Assembly (NCBI GenBank): GCA_041397525.1
Contig: JAWKWL010000004.1
Span: 384,949 to 448,948 of the forward strand
Length of the DNA: 64,000 nucleotides
Source: BOKV01 sp041397525
GTDB taxonomy: Bacteria > Pseudomonadota > Alphaproteobacteria > Rhizobiales > Rhizobiaceae
Direction: 5' to 3'
In this document: positions 44,682-53,879 of the stretch, in pieces
Layout: every line of letters starts with the position of its first letter
How positions within the stretch are numbered: the stretch's first letter is position 1
Made by a program: the position numbers and the translations under genes
Notes under the pieces: generated by a model
What the model was told of the DNA's origin: nothing
What the model saw: only the letters and a program-made list of their open reading frames with translations
The model's database searches: none

Positions 44682-46223
44682 CTATTGGGCATACTGACGG
44701 AAGAGTGGCCCGTTTCGCTCAAACACGAACAAGCGACCGCTGCGTTCGACAACGAACTGCCAGGCACGCTGTCGCTGTGTGACAAGCTTCTCCAGTTGCC
44801 TGGAATTCTCCACCTTCATGCCGTTGATCTCACGCATCAGGTCACCGGGACGAATGCCGTTCTGTGCAGCAGGCGAGCCACGCTCCACGTCAAGCACCAC
44901 CACACCGTCCTTGTCTGCGGGAACTCCTGCCTCAACTGCAACTGCGGGCGACAGATTGGCGACCCTCGCACCCAGCAACGGCGAATTTCGCGGCAATGTG
45001 ATCTCGTCGCGCGGCACCGTCTCCGGAGGGGCTGAGAGCGCAATGCTGATGATGCGGCGCTTGCCACGCCGGATGATGGACAGATCGGCCAGCCCCCCGG
45101 TGCCCACCGTGTCGAGACGGTAGCCAAGTGCATCCGCACCGTCGATTTCACGGTCATTGACGGCGAGCACGACATCACCGACCCTGAGACCTGCCTTTTC
45201 CGACGGTCCATTGCTTACGACGGCGGTGACAATGGCGCCACGTGGCCGGTACATGCCAATGCTGTCAGCAATCTCGGCGGTCACGTTCTGGAAATCGGCG
45301 CCAATCCACGGACGAACCACCTTCGCCCCGGTCTTGGATGAACGCAGCACCACATTGGTCATGTTCGAGGGAATGGCATAGCCAATACCCACTGAACTGC
45401 CGGTGCGCGAATAGATGGCGGAATTGATCCCGATGAGACGTCCGTTCATGTCGACAAGCGCGCCGCCGGAATTGCCCGGATTGATCGCCGCGTCGGTCTG
45501 GATAAAATAGCCATAGTCATTAACGCCTGCGAGCGAGCGGGACACGGCGGAAACAATGCCGCTTGTCACGGTCTGGCCGACGCCGAACGGATTGCCGATC
45601 GCGAGCACAAGATCGCCGACCTCGACTTCATCGGAATCGGCAACTTCGATCGGGTCAAACCTGACCTTGTCCTTCACCTTGAGAACAGCAAGGTCAGACT
45701 TGGGATCCTTGAGCACGATATCGCATTCGAATTCGCGTCCATCAGACAATGCGACTTTCACTTCATCCATGTTTTCAATGACATGGTTGTTGGTCAGGAT
45801 GACGCCATCCTCGCTGACGATGACACCGGAACCCAGCGAATTCTGGTTGCGCTGTTGTGGCTGGCCAAACACGCCTGACCCGAAGAAGCGTTCGAAAAAC
45901 GGGTCCCCTTCAAAAGGTGAGCGCTGGGTTTGGCGGCGCGCTGCATAGACGTTGACGACGGAATGGGCGACCTTCTTGACCACCGGTGAAAAGGACAGCT
46001 GCACTTCGGCCCGGCTTGCGGGAATGCGTATCTGTTCCCGGTTCTGGTCGCGGGTCCGGTCGCTGCGGCGGTCTTCACCCTGCTGATCCTTGCTGCCATT
46101 CAGCAATTTGCCAATAGCATCCTTGAAAATGTCGTCAACGCCGTATTCGGCACGGGCGGGGCCGGACATTCCAGCGAGCAGCAGGAAAACAATACTGAAA
46201 ACCGATATAGCACGGACCGTCAA
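44682..46223 (-). CDS. Do/DegP family periplasmic serine protease
   Basis: Periplasmic chaperone-protease of the HtrA family, 513 residues. A signal peptide (AISVFSIVFLLLAGMSGPARA) is followed by the trypsin-like domain with His in TNNHVIEN, Asp in KSDLAVLKV and Ser in NPGNSGGALV, then two PDZ domains (about 290-390 and 420-505). The start is a TTG at 46223 preceded by GGGAGGG; the frame extends to 46325 but lacks a ribosome-binding site there and would mask the signal peptide. Confidence 0.93.
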   Translation of the reverse strand: MTVRAISVFSIVFLLLAGMSGPARAEYGVDDIFKDAIGKLLNGSKDQQGEDRRSDRTRDQNREQIRIPASRAEVQLSFSPVVKKVAHSVVNVYAARRQTQRSPFEGDPFFERFFGSGVFGQPQQRNQNSLGSGVIVSEDGVILTNNHVIENMDEVKVALSDGREFECDIVLKDPKSDLAVLKVKDKVRFDPIEVADSDEVEVGDLVLAIGNPFGVGQTVTSGIVSAVSRSLAGVNDYGYFIQTDAAINPGNSGGALVDMNGRLIGINSAIYSRTGSSVGIGYAIPSNMTNVVLRSSKTGAKVVRPWIGADFQNVTAEIADSIGMYRPRGAIVTAVVSNGPSEKAGLRVGDVVLAVNDREIDGADALGYRLDTVGTGGLADLSIIRRGKRRIISIALSAPPETVPRDEITLPRNSPLLGARVANLSPAVAVEAGVPADKDGVVVLDVERGSPAAQNGIRPGDLMREINGMKVENSRQLEKLVTQRQRAWQFVVERSGRLFVFERNGPLFRQYAQ

Positions 46224-46342
46224 TGAACTGCCCTCCCTGGGCTTGTAGCAGCAATAGCGATGAATACCCCTGACCCAGTATGAAGCAGGGCATGGCAAAA
46301 GTAAGGGATTGACGGCAAGATTCAATGTCGAATTTCCAAAAG

Positions 46343-46374
46343 AAAAGGCCGGACAGTCTCCTGCCCGGCCTTTT
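46343..46374. terminator. Bidirectional terminator between rplQ and the protease gene
   Basis: AAAAGGCCGG (46343-46352) pairs with CCGGCCTTTT (46365-46374), with A and T runs on both sides. It ends the ribosomal operon on the minus strand. Confidence 0.88.
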
Positions 46375-46395
46375 CACCAATCCCTGACGGAAAGA

Positions 46396-46824
46396 TTATT
46401 CTGCGGATGCGCCCTCAGCTTCCATCGCTTCCATGCGGGCGCGGTCCTTGGCACCCTTGGCATCGGTATCGCGATCAACCAGCTCGATGACTGCGAGCGG
46501 GGCATTATCGCCATAGCGGAAACCGGCCTTGAGGACGCGGGTATAGCCGCCGTTGCGGTCCTTGTAACGGGGTCCCAGAACCTCGACGAGTTTCTTGGCC
46601 TGCTCGACATCGCGAATCTGTGCGATTGCCAGACGGCGGGCATGCAGATCACCGCGCTTGCCGAGCGTGATCAGCTTGTCGACAATGGAACGCAGTTCCT
46701 TCGCCTTTGGCAGCGTGGTGACGATCTGTTCGTGCTCAATCAGCGAGGCTGCCATGTTGGCGAACATCGCCTTGCGGTGGCTGGAGGTCCGGTTCAGCTT
46801 CCGGCCGGCATTGCCGTGACGCAT
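46396..46824 (-). CDS. rplQ: 50S ribosomal protein L17
   Basis: Large-subunit protein of 142 residues, starting MRHGNAGRKLNRTSSHRKAM, the family signature, with LAKELRSIVDKLITLGKRG-like core (here PKAKELRSIVDKLITLGKRG). The Ala/Glu-rich end EAMEAEGASAE is typical of alphaproteobacteria. Last gene of the alpha operon, closed by a strong terminator. Intact. Confidence 0.97.
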   Translation of the reverse strand: MRHGNAGRKLNRTSSHRKAMFANMAASLIEHEQIVTTLPKAKELRSIVDKLITLGKRGDLHARRLAIAQIRDVEQAKKLVEVLGPRYKDRNGGYTRVLKAGFRYGDNAPLAVIELVDRDTDAKGAKDRARMEAMEAEGASAE

Positions 46825-46861
46825 GGTTCGATTTCCTCGTTGTCGGGCGGCCTCTCGCCGC

Positions 46862-47872
46862 TCAGTAGTGCTCTTCGAAGCGCTTGGCCAGCTCTTCGAT
46901 GTTCTCCGGCGGCCAGCCCTCGACTTCCATGCCGAGGTGCAGGCCCATGCTGACCAGGACTTCCTTGATCTCGTTGAGCGACTTGCGGCCGAAGTTCGGC
47001 GTGCGCAGCATCTCGGCTTCCGTCTTCTGGATCAGGTCGCCGATATAGACGATGTTGTCGTTCTTGAGGCAGTTGGCCGAACGCACCGAAAGCTCGAGTT
47101 CGTCGACCTTCTTGAGGAGCGCCGGGTTGAATGCCAGTTCCGCAACTTCCTCGTGGACGACTTCCTTGGCCGGTTCCTCGAAGTTGACGAAAATTGAAAG
47201 CTGGTCCTGAACAATGCGGGCAGCATAGGCAATCGCATCTTCCGGCGTGATCGAGCCATCGGTCTCGATGGTCATGGTCAGCTTGTCATAGTCGAGATAC
47301 TGGCCCTCGCGGGTATTGTCGATCTTGTAGGAGACCTTGCGGACCGGCGAATAGAGGCTGTCGACCGGAATCAGGCCAATTGGCGCATCTTCGGCGCGAT
47401 TGCGCTCCGCCGGAACATAGCCCTTGCCTGTCGCCACGGTCAGTTCCATGCGGATTTCCGCGCCTTCGTCGAGCGTGCAAAGGACGTGATCCGGGTTGAG
47501 AATCTCGACATCGCCGATGGTCTGGATGTCGCCAGCTGTAACAGTGCCCGGGCCTTCCTTGCGGATGACCATGCGCCTGGGCGTGTCGCTTTCCATCCGG
47601 ATCGCGATTTCCTTGATGTTGAGAACAATGTCGGTGACGTCTTCTCGAACACCTGGAATGGACGAAAATTCATGCAGAACGCCGTCGATCTGGACTGCCA
47701 TCACCGCTGCGCCCTGCAACGAGGACAGCAATACGCGGCGCAGCGCGTTGCCAAGCGTCAAACCATAGCCGCGTTCGAGCGGTTCGGCGACGATGACGGA
47801 TTTCGTTGGCGAGCTTGACGCTACTTCAAGCTTGTTCGGCTTGATCAATTCCTGCCAGTTCTTCTGGATCAT
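46862..47872 (-). CDS. rpoA: RNA polymerase alpha subunit
   Basis: Subunit that nucleates RNA polymerase assembly and contacts UP elements and activators. The 336-residue protein has the assembly domain with ERGYGLTLGNALRRVLLSS and the C-terminal domain with ELSVRSANCLKNDNI and PNFGRKSLNEIKEVL. The ATG at 47872 (MIQKNWQELIKPNK) fits the family start; the longer frame is not supported. Intact, between rpsK and rplQ. Confidence 0.98.
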   Translation of the reverse strand: MIQKNWQELIKPNKLEVASSSPTKSVIVAEPLERGYGLTLGNALRRVLLSSLQGAAVMAVQIDGVLHEFSSIPGVREDVTDIVLNIKEIAIRMESDTPRRMVIRKEGPGTVTAGDIQTIGDVEILNPDHVLCTLDEGAEIRMELTVATGKGYVPAERNRAEDAPIGLIPVDSLYSPVRKVSYKIDNTREGQYLDYDKLTMTIETDGSITPEDAIAYAARIVQDQLSIFVNFEEPAKEVVHEEVAELAFNPALLKKVDELELSVRSANCLKNDNIVYIGDLIQKTEAEMLRTPNFGRKSLNEIKEVLVSMGLHLGMEVEGWPPENIEELAKRFEEHY

Positions 47873-47969
47873 GGGGTATTTCCCTTCAGGTTGGACTGCC
47901 ACCATCCCTTCGTGGCGAGTTCCCAAAGACAGTCTGCAATGCGGATTTGTTGCAGGCGTCGGTAATGGA

Positions 47970-48359
47970 TCAGACGCGGCGCTTCTTGCGCGGACGGCAA
48001 CCATTGTGCGGGATCGATGTCACATCACGGATCGAGGTGATCTGGAATCCTGCTGCCTGCAGTGCGCGCAGTGCCGATTCACGACCGGAACCAGGGCCGC
48101 GAACTTCAACTTCGAGGGAACGCATGCCGTGCTCCTGGGCCTTCTTGGCTGCGTCTTCAGCGGCAATCTGGGCAGCATAAGGTGTCGACTTGCGCGAACC
48201 CTTGAAGCCCTGGGCACCTGCTGACGACCAGGAAATCGCATTTCCCTGTGCGTCGGTGATGGTGATCATCGTGTTGTTGAAGGTTGAATTCACATGGGCT
48301 ACGCCCGAAGAGATATTCTTGCGTTCGCGACGGCGAACACGTGCGGCTTCCTTGGCCAT
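47970..48359 (-). CDS. rpsK: 30S ribosomal protein S11
   Basis: Platform protein of the small subunit, 129 residues. The blocks HVNSTFNNTMITITDAQGN, FKGSRKSTPYAAQIAAEDA and the end TSIPHNGCRPRKKRRV are diagnostic. Intact, 121 bases downstream of rpsM. Confidence 0.98.
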   Translation of the reverse strand: MAKEAARVRRRERKNISSGVAHVNSTFNNTMITITDAQGNAISWSSAGAQGFKGSRKSTPYAAQIAAEDAAKKAQEHGMRSLEVEVRGPGSGRESALRALQAAGFQITSIRDVTSIPHNGCRPRKKRRV

Positions 48360-48480
48360 GTCAGTCCTTTCTGTCGATCTTCACGCCGCCGTAATTCCAG
48401 CGGCTACACCGTATCAATCGATCGCGACGCGTTGTCCGCCGTTCCAACTAGAACCGCAGACAAAGCGGGCGAGCGAAAAA

Positions 48481-48849
48481 TTACTTCTTCTTGCCTGCGA
48501 TTGCCTTTGCCGGGCCCTTGCGGGTGCGGGCATTGGTATGGGTGCGCTGGCCACGAACCGGCAGGCCACGACGATGGCGCAAGCCGCGATAGCAGCCAAG
48601 ATCCATCAGACGCTTGATGTTCATCGAGGTTTCGCGGCGAAGGTCGCCTTCCACCTGATAGTCGCGGTCGATGACTTCACGGATCTGCAACACTTCTGCG
48701 TCCGACAGCTGGTTGACGCGGCGCGCCGCCTCAATGCTGACCTTGTCGACAATCTCTTTCGCGATCTTCGGGCCAATGCCGTGAATGTATTGCAACGCGA
48801 TGATGACGCGCTTGTTCGTTGGTATGTTTACACCGGCTATACGAGCCAT
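48481..48849 (-). CDS. rpsM: 30S ribosomal protein S13
   Basis: Head protein of the small subunit, 122 residues, with MARIAGVNIPTNKRVIIALQ, YIHGIGPKIA and the C-terminal GLPVRGQRTHTNARTRKGPA. Intact. A promoter candidate precedes it, so the alpha-operon end (rpsM-rpsK-rpoA-rplQ) may also be transcribed separately. Confidence 0.98.
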   Translation of the reverse strand: MARIAGVNIPTNKRVIIALQYIHGIGPKIAKEIVDKVSIEAARRVNQLSDAEVLQIREVIDRDYQVEGDLRRETSMNIKRLMDLGCYRGLRHRRGLPVRGQRTHTNARTRKGPAKAIAGKKK

Positions 48850-49010
48850 TCTGCTTCTCCATATGGGCCGGAAATCCGGCGCTGGGGTTGACCTGCGTCC
48901 GGTGGAGACCGGCCCATGCAGGGATTCTCATGCTTTTCAAGCATCAAACGACCGGCACGGCTTCCTCGCGGAAACCGAAAACCGGTCTTGCTTGTGTGCA
49001 AAGTGCGTTT

Positions 49011-49039
49011 CGTTTACGCATTTGCAAGCATTGTGTCAA
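49011..49039 (-). promoter_or_regulatory. Candidate promoter before rpsM
   Basis: On the minus strand TTGACA (49039-49034), a 17-base spacer and TAAACG (49016-49011). The -35 box is perfect. It lies in the 234-base gap between adk and rpsM. Confidence 0.5.
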
Positions 49040-49083
49040 GCAGACGGAAAACCAGAGCGCCCACCTGCAAATTATCGAAACCG

Positions 49084-49728
49084 TCAGTCCAGAACCTTGC
49101 GGATCGCGGCGTGAATTGCGCCGATCTCGCCCATTCCGTCAACTTTGCGTAGCATTGCCTTGGCATAGTAGTAGCCAATCAGCGGCGATGTTTCCTTGTA
49201 ATAGGCCTGAAGCCTGGTGCGCATGGTCTCGGCATTGTCGTCGGGACGGCGCTTGAATTCGTGGCTGCCGCAGCGGTCGCAGGTATCAGCAACCCTCGGC
49301 TGCTTGAATGTGTCGTGATAACCCTCGCCGCATTTTGCGCAGGTATAACGACCGGCAACGCGCTCTACCAACTGGTCATCATCGACTTCGAGTTCAACTA
49401 CGCTGTCGAGCGAAATACCCTTGGCTGCCAGCATCTCGCCAAGTGCATCGGCCTGCTGAAGCGTGCGGGGGTAGCCGTCGAGAATGAAGCCCTTGCGGCA
49501 ATCTTCCTTGTCAAGACGCTCGGAAACAATGGCGTTGACGATTTCGTCTGATACCAGCTTGCCGGAGTCCATTACAGCTTTGGCGCGCTTGCCGACCTCT
49601 GTCTGTGCAGCCACTGCTTCGCGCAACATGTCGCCCGTGGATAGCTGCGGTATCGAGTAGTGGTCGAGCAGCAGCTTCGCCTGGGTCCCCTTCCCCGCTC
49701 CTGGCGGTCCAAGCAATATCAGTCTCAT
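49084..49728 (-). CDS. adk: Adenylate kinase with zinc-type LID
   Basis: Catalyses ATP + AMP = 2 ADP. The 214-residue long form has the P-loop LLGPPGAGKGTQAKLL and the NMP-binding DGYPRTLQQADAL. Its LID carries four cysteines (CAKC and CDRC), indicating a structural zinc. Its position between secY and rpsM is standard. The ATG overlaps the secY stop (ATGA). Intact. Confidence 0.97.
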   Translation of the reverse strand: MRLILLGPPGAGKGTQAKLLLDHYSIPQLSTGDMLREAVAAQTEVGKRAKAVMDSGKLVSDEIVNAIVSERLDKEDCRKGFILDGYPRTLQQADALGEMLAAKGISLDSVVELEVDDDQLVERVAGRYTCAKCGEGYHDTFKQPRVADTCDRCGSHEFKRRPDDNAETMRTRLQAYYKETSPLIGYYYAKAMLRKVDGMGEIGAIHAAIRKVLD

Positions 49729-51062
49729 CGGTTCCGTTTTCCTCCGCGCAGCCGGGACTTCTTGACCAGTCCCTCATATTGGTGCGCCAGAAGATGTCCC
49801 TGAACCTGGGCGACCGTATCCATCGTGACACTCACGACGATCAGAAGGGATGTTCCACCGAGATAGAACGGAACGCCGGTCGCCGATATTAGAAATTCGG
49901 GTAACAAGCAGACGATGATGAGATAGATCGCGCCAATGACCGTGATGCGGGTCAGGACGTAATCGATATATTCGGCAGTGCGATCACCGGGGCGAATGCC
50001 GGGGATGAAGCCGCCATGTCGCTTGAGATTGTCCGCCGTGTCCTTCGGGTTGAAGACGATCGCGGTGTAGAAGAACGCAAAGAAGGCAATCAGCGCCGCG
50101 TAAATCAGCATATAGGCCGGCTGGCCATGGCCGAGCGTTGCAGTGATCGTCGCCAGCCATTCCGGCATCGATTCGCGGTTGGCAAAACCGGCCGCAGTCG
50201 CTGGCAGCAGGAGAAGCGATGACGCAAAGATTGGCGGAATGACGCCCGAAGTGTTCAGTTTCAGCGGCAGATGCGAAGTGTCGCCCTGGAACATCCGGTT
50301 GCCGACCTGGCGCTTGGGATACTGGATCAGCAGTTTGCGCTGGGCGCGTTCCATGAACACGATGAAGAAGATCACGATCACAGCCAATGCCAGGATCGCG
50401 AGGATCAGCGCGGTTGAAAGCGCGCCCTGGCGACCCAGTTCAAGGGTGCCGGCAAGGGCTGTCGGCAAATGCGCGACAATGCCGGAGAAGATGATGAGCG
50501 AAATGCCGTTGCCGATGCCGCGCGCTGTGATCTGCTCCCCGAGCCACATCAGGAACATGGTGCCACCAACGAGGGTTATGACGGTTGAAATGCGGAAGAA
50601 CCAGCCCGGATCTGCAACAATGCCATTGCCTGATTCCAGGCCCACGGCAATGCCATAGGCCTGAAGTGTGGCCAGCAGAACGGTGCCATAGCGGGTATAC
50701 TGGTTGATGACCTTGCGGCCCTGCTCGCCTTCCTCTTCTTCAACGAAACCAGCGAGGGAACGATCGTAGTCATCAACTGGATGATGATGAAAGCGGAGAT
50801 ATAGGGCATGATGCCGAGCGCGAAAATCGCCAGACGCTGCACCGCGCCGCCAGAGAACATGTTGAACATGCCAAGCACGCTCCTGTCGGCGGCCAAACGC
50901 CTGGGCATACGCCTCAGGGTTGATGCCGGGCAGAGGGACATAGGTGCCGAGGCGATAAACGATAAGCGCACCCAGCGTAAACCGATGCTTCTTGAGTTCC
51001 TCAGCCTTCGAGAAAGCCGAGAAGTTCAGGTTCGATGCAAGTTGTTCAGCGGCAGATGCCAT
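49725..51062 (-). CDS. secY: Protein translocase subunit SecY (internal segment out of frame)
   Basis: Channel-forming subunit of the Sec translocon, ten transmembrane helices, 445 codons as read. The N-terminus (MASAAEQLASNLNFSAFSKA) and everything after EGEQGRKVINQYTRYGT match SecY. Residues about 57-110 are nonsense because two indels compensate each other. The expected peptide (VLGMFNMFSGGAVQRLAIFA and following) is present in another frame at about 50733-50894. At the 3' indel two extra bases occur in a CTTCCTCTTC tract. Probably sequence error; a plain ORF search would wrongly call this gene intact. Confidence 0.93.
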   Translation of the reverse strand: MASAAEQLASNLNFSAFSKAEELKKHRFTLGALIVYRLGTYVPLPGINPEAYAQAFGRRQERAWHVQHVLWRRGAASGDFRARHHALYLRFHHHPVDDYDRSLAGFVEEEEGEQGRKVINQYTRYGTVLLATLQAYGIAVGLESGNGIVADPGWFFRISTVITLVGGTMFLMWLGEQITARGIGNGISLIIFSGIVAHLPTALAGTLELGRQGALSTALILAILALAVIVIFFIVFMERAQRKLLIQYPKRQVGNRMFQGDTSHLPLKLNTSGVIPPIFASSLLLLPATAAGFANRESMPEWLATITATLGHGQPAYMLIYAALIAFFAFFYTAIVFNPKDTADNLKRHGGFIPGIRPGDRTAEYIDYVLTRITVIGAIYLIIVCLLPEFLISATGVPFYLGGTSLLIVVSVTMDTVAQVQGHLLAHQYEGLVKKSRLRGGKRNR

Positions 51063-51135
51063 GAAGCTCTCCGGTCACGATTGTGCCCGCCGCCGGAAAT
51101 CCGCACGGCGGGTAGCCTGCGGGAGGCCGACAGCC

Positions 51136-51622
51136 TTATTCGGCTTCGGCTTCCCGCTTCGGTGTGCAGACGGTTACGGAACTGTTGGCCTTTTTCGACC
51201 TTTTTCAATCGCTGCCTTGAGGCACCAGCGACTTCAAATGTCATTTTGGTATTGATTTCGCCATTTGCAAGAAGGCGCACACCCTGCTTCGCGCGACGCA
51301 GAACGCCGGCAGCAATGAGGCTGGCCTCGGTAACGACTGCCTTGCCGTCGAGACGACCGGCTTCGACCGCAGCCTGCACCCGGCCTACCGACACTTCGTT
51401 GAAGTCCTTGGTGAACATGGCATTGGTGAAGCCACGCTTTGGCAGACGCCGGTAAATTGGCATCTGGCCACCTTCAAAACCGTTGATCGCCACGCCAGAG
51501 CGGGACTTCTGTCCCTTGACGCCACGTCCGCCGGTCTTGCCGGAACCAGAACCAATGCCGCGACCAACGCGCTTGCGCGCCTTGGTCGAGCCTTCGTTGC
51601 CGCGAATTTCGTTCAGTTTCAT
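51136..51622 (-). CDS. rplO: 50S ribosomal protein L15 (3' end frameshifted)
   Basis: Large-subunit protein starting MKLNEIRGNEGSTKARKRVG with the glycine-rich GRGIGSGSGKTGGRGVKGQK block. The first 120 residues are in frame. Then one base is missing (TCAAGG, near 51220) and two A runs carry one extra base each (51191-51195 and 51201-51205). Correcting these gives the end KAAIEKVEKA...PKREAEAE and a stop at 51136-51138, just before the SecY start. As read, the frame runs on into secY. Confidence 0.92.
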
Positions 51623-51642
51623 CTCGTCAGTCTCCAGAGTAA

Positions 51643-51835
51643 TCAGGCTTCGTCGACGACGCGGACGAGGTGCTGGACCTTGCGGATCATGGCGAACAGC
51701 CGGCGTATCATCCAGCTCAGCGCGACGATTCATCTTGTTCAGGCCAAGTCCGATCAGTGTAGCGCGCTGTTCGCCGGGGCGACGAAGCGGGCTGCCGATC
51801 TGCTCAACCGTGATCTTCTTCTGTGTTGCGGCCAT
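51643..51835 (-). CDS. rpmD: 50S ribosomal protein L30 (3' end frameshifted)
   Basis: Small large-subunit protein, expected about 64 residues. MAATQKKITVEQIGSPLRRP and ATLIGLGLNKMNRRAELDDT are in frame. After PAVR the frame is lost (about 51707; two bases short where an Arg-Gly-Met is expected). The family end MIRKVQHLVRVVDEA is present in another frame with a stop at 51643-51645. As read, L30 appears fused to L15. Confidence 0.9.
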
Positions 51836-51872
51836 TTTCAGGCTCCCGTCATATTCAAATCAAACTGCGGTA

Positions 51873-52439
51873 TCACTCGTCAGCGCCGATCAGGATCCTT
51901 GCGGCGCCTGGAGCGTGGCATATTTGATCATGCTGCGCTGCAATGTCCTTGGGGTGCATCTGGTGCTTGAGAGCGTCGAAAGTGGCGCGAACCATGTTGT
52001 ACTTGTTCGATGAACCCATCGACTTGGCAACAACGTCCTGCACACCCAGCGTTTCGAAAACGGCACGCATCGGGCCACCGGCGATGATGCCGGTACCTGC
52101 AGGAGCCGAACGCAGGATGACCTTGCCCGCACCGTGGCGGCCTTCAACGTCATGATGCAGTGTACGACCGGAACGCAATGGCACGAAAATCAGCTCTCGC
52201 TTCGCAGCCTCGGTTGCCTTGCGGATTGCTTCAGGCACTTCACGCGCCTTGCCATGACCAAAGCCGACACGGCCCTTCTGGTCACCCACCACGACGAGCG
52301 CGGCAAAGCCGAAACGCCGGCCGCCCTTGACGACCTTGGCGACACGGTTGATGTGGACGAGCTTGTCGACAAATTCGCTGTCGCGCTCTTCCCTGTCACG
52401 TTCCCGGTTATTGTCCCGGGACTTTCTTTCCTGTGCCAT
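51873..52439 (-). CDS. rpsE: 30S ribosomal protein S5 (last residues frameshifted)
   Basis: Small-subunit protein involved in decoding fidelity. Residues 1-164 are in frame, including LVHINRVAKVVKGGRRFGFA, GDQKGRVGFGHGKAREVPEA and SAPAGTGIIAGGPMRAVFET. After HPKDIAAQ the read end is unlike S5, while IKYATLQA appears in another frame, so one or two indels occur near 51925-51960. The true stop may be at 51880-51882. Confidence 0.94.
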   Translation of the reverse strand: MAQERKSRDNNRERDREERDSEFVDKLVHINRVAKVVKGGRRFGFAALVVVGDQKGRVGFGHGKAREVPEAIRKATEAAKRELIFVPLRSGRTLHHDVEGRHGAGKVILRSAPAGTGIIAGGPMRAVFETLGVQDVVAKSMGSSNKYNMVRATFDALKHQMHPKDIAAQHDQICHAPGAARILIGADE

Positions 52440-52517
52440 TGTCCTTAGCCTTTATTCTTTTTCGGTAGCACACCATTTCCGCGCCAGGTCTTCGAAACCT
52501 GGTCGCAGTGCGAAAAA

Positions 52518-52880
52518 TCAGAAGTTAAGACCGCCTTCGCGGGCTGCTTCTGCAAGTGCCTTGACGCGGCCATGATACAGATATGCACCACGGTCAAAAA
52601 TCACGTCCTTGACACCAGCCTTGACAGCGCGTTCGGCAAGAAGCTTGCCCACAGCTGCTGCCGCATCCATGGAAGCACGGCTTTTGAGCGCGGCCTTCAT
52701 GTCCTTTTCCAGTGTCGACGCGGCTGCGAGCGTGTGGCCCGCCACATCATCAATGACCTGGGCGTAGATGTTCTGCGCCGAACGGTAGACGCTGAGACGC
52801 GGACGACCGTTTGCGACCTTCTTGAGCGAACGGCGGACGCGCGCTGCGCGGCGAACGCTGTTTTGGAGTTTGCTAGCCAT
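52518..52880 (-). CDS. rplR: 50S ribosomal protein L18
   Basis: 5S rRNA-binding protein of 120 residues. RRAARVRRSLKKVANGRPRL, RSAQNIYAQVIDD and the end FDRGAYLYHGRVKALAEAAR are diagnostic. It is one of the few intact genes within the error-rich stretch. Confidence 0.97.
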   Translation of the reverse strand: MASKLQNSVRRAARVRRSLKKVANGRPRLSVYRSAQNIYAQVIDDVAGHTLAAASTLEKDMKAALKSRASMDAAAAVGKLLAERAVKAGVKDVIFDRGAYLYHGRVKALAEAAREGGLNF

Positions 52881-52892
52881 GTCCAGCCTGCC

Positions 52893-53422
52893 TTACTTCT
52901 TCTTGCCTTCCTTGCGGAAGATGGTTTCGTCAGCATATTTGACGCCCTTGCCCTTGTAGGGCTCCGGTCCGCGATATTCGCGGATTTCGGCGGCAGCCTG
53001 GCCAACCTTCTGTTTGTCGATGCCTGTCACCACGATTTCCGTCGGCTTCGGGCAGGCGACAGTAACGCCTTCGAGACCTCGTAAATCACTTCGTGGCTGA
53101 AGCCGAGCGACAGCTGAACGTTCTTGCCCTGCATGGCAGCACGATAACCATACCGTTTGATTTCGAGCTTCTTTTTCGAAGCCGTCCTTAACACGGTGAA
53201 GATGTTGGAAATCATGGTGCGCGACATGCCCCATTTTGAACGGGCTTCCTTGGACTGGTCACGCGGATCGGCGCTAACTGCGCCATTTTCCATCTTGACC
53301 AGAACTTCGTCATTCACGACGAATTTCAGTTCGCCCTTAGGGCCTTTTGCAGTGACGGTCTGTCCGTCCACAGGCGGTCACGCCTGCTGGGACTACAACC
53401 GGTTTTTTCCTATGCGAGACAT
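52893..53422 (-). CDS. rplF: 50S ribosomal protein L6 (frameshifted)
   Basis: Large-subunit protein near the GTPase centre. All parts are present in different frames: start MSRIGK at 53422 (an A run one base short follows), VDGQTVTAKGPKGELKF, then MQGKNVQLSLGFSHEVIYEV, and after a break near 53075 EGVTVACPKPTEIVVTGIDK to the end FRKEGKKK. In the middle, a missing G in ACCGGTG and an extra A in a four-A run (about 53174-53195) cancel each other. Confidence 0.92.
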
Positions 53423-53468
53423 CGTTTCCAACCTGTCCGTTTTCGGGGTCTTGTTCACAACATGCCGG

Positions 53469-53868
53469 TCAGAAGATCTGGCAGAGAACTTCTCCGCCGA
53501 CATTCTGTTCGCGCGCGCTGTGATCGGCCATCACACCTTTCGGGGTCGAAAGGATGGACACGCCAGACCGTTTGCCACACGGGGGATCGACTTGACCGAC
53601 ACATAGACGCGGCGGCCCGGCTTACGAGAGCACGCGAAATCTCGCGGATTACCGGCGCTCCCTCGTAATATTTCAGTTCGATCTCGATTTCGGACTTGCC
53701 GTCACCAAAATCAACCGTTGTGTAGCCGCGGATATAGCCTTCCGACTGCAACACATCAAGGACGGACCCACGAATTCGGGGCTGGTGTGCTCGAAACCTT
53801 TGACTTGCCGCGCATCAGACCGTTGCGGATACGGGTAGCATATCACCGAGAGGATCGTTCATCGACAT
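53469..53868 (-). CDS. rpsH: 30S ribosomal protein S8 (frameshifted)
   Basis: 16S rRNA-binding protein, expected 132 residues. The start MSMNDPLGDML at 53868 is lost after one missing base near 53835; TRIRNGLMRGKSKVSS, LQSEGYIRGYTTVDFGDGKS, EIELKYYEGAPVIREISR and the end GGEVLCQIF (stop 53469-53471) appear in different frames. Order and spacing fit S8 fully. Confidence 0.9.
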
Positions 53869-53879
53869 TGCTCTCTCCC

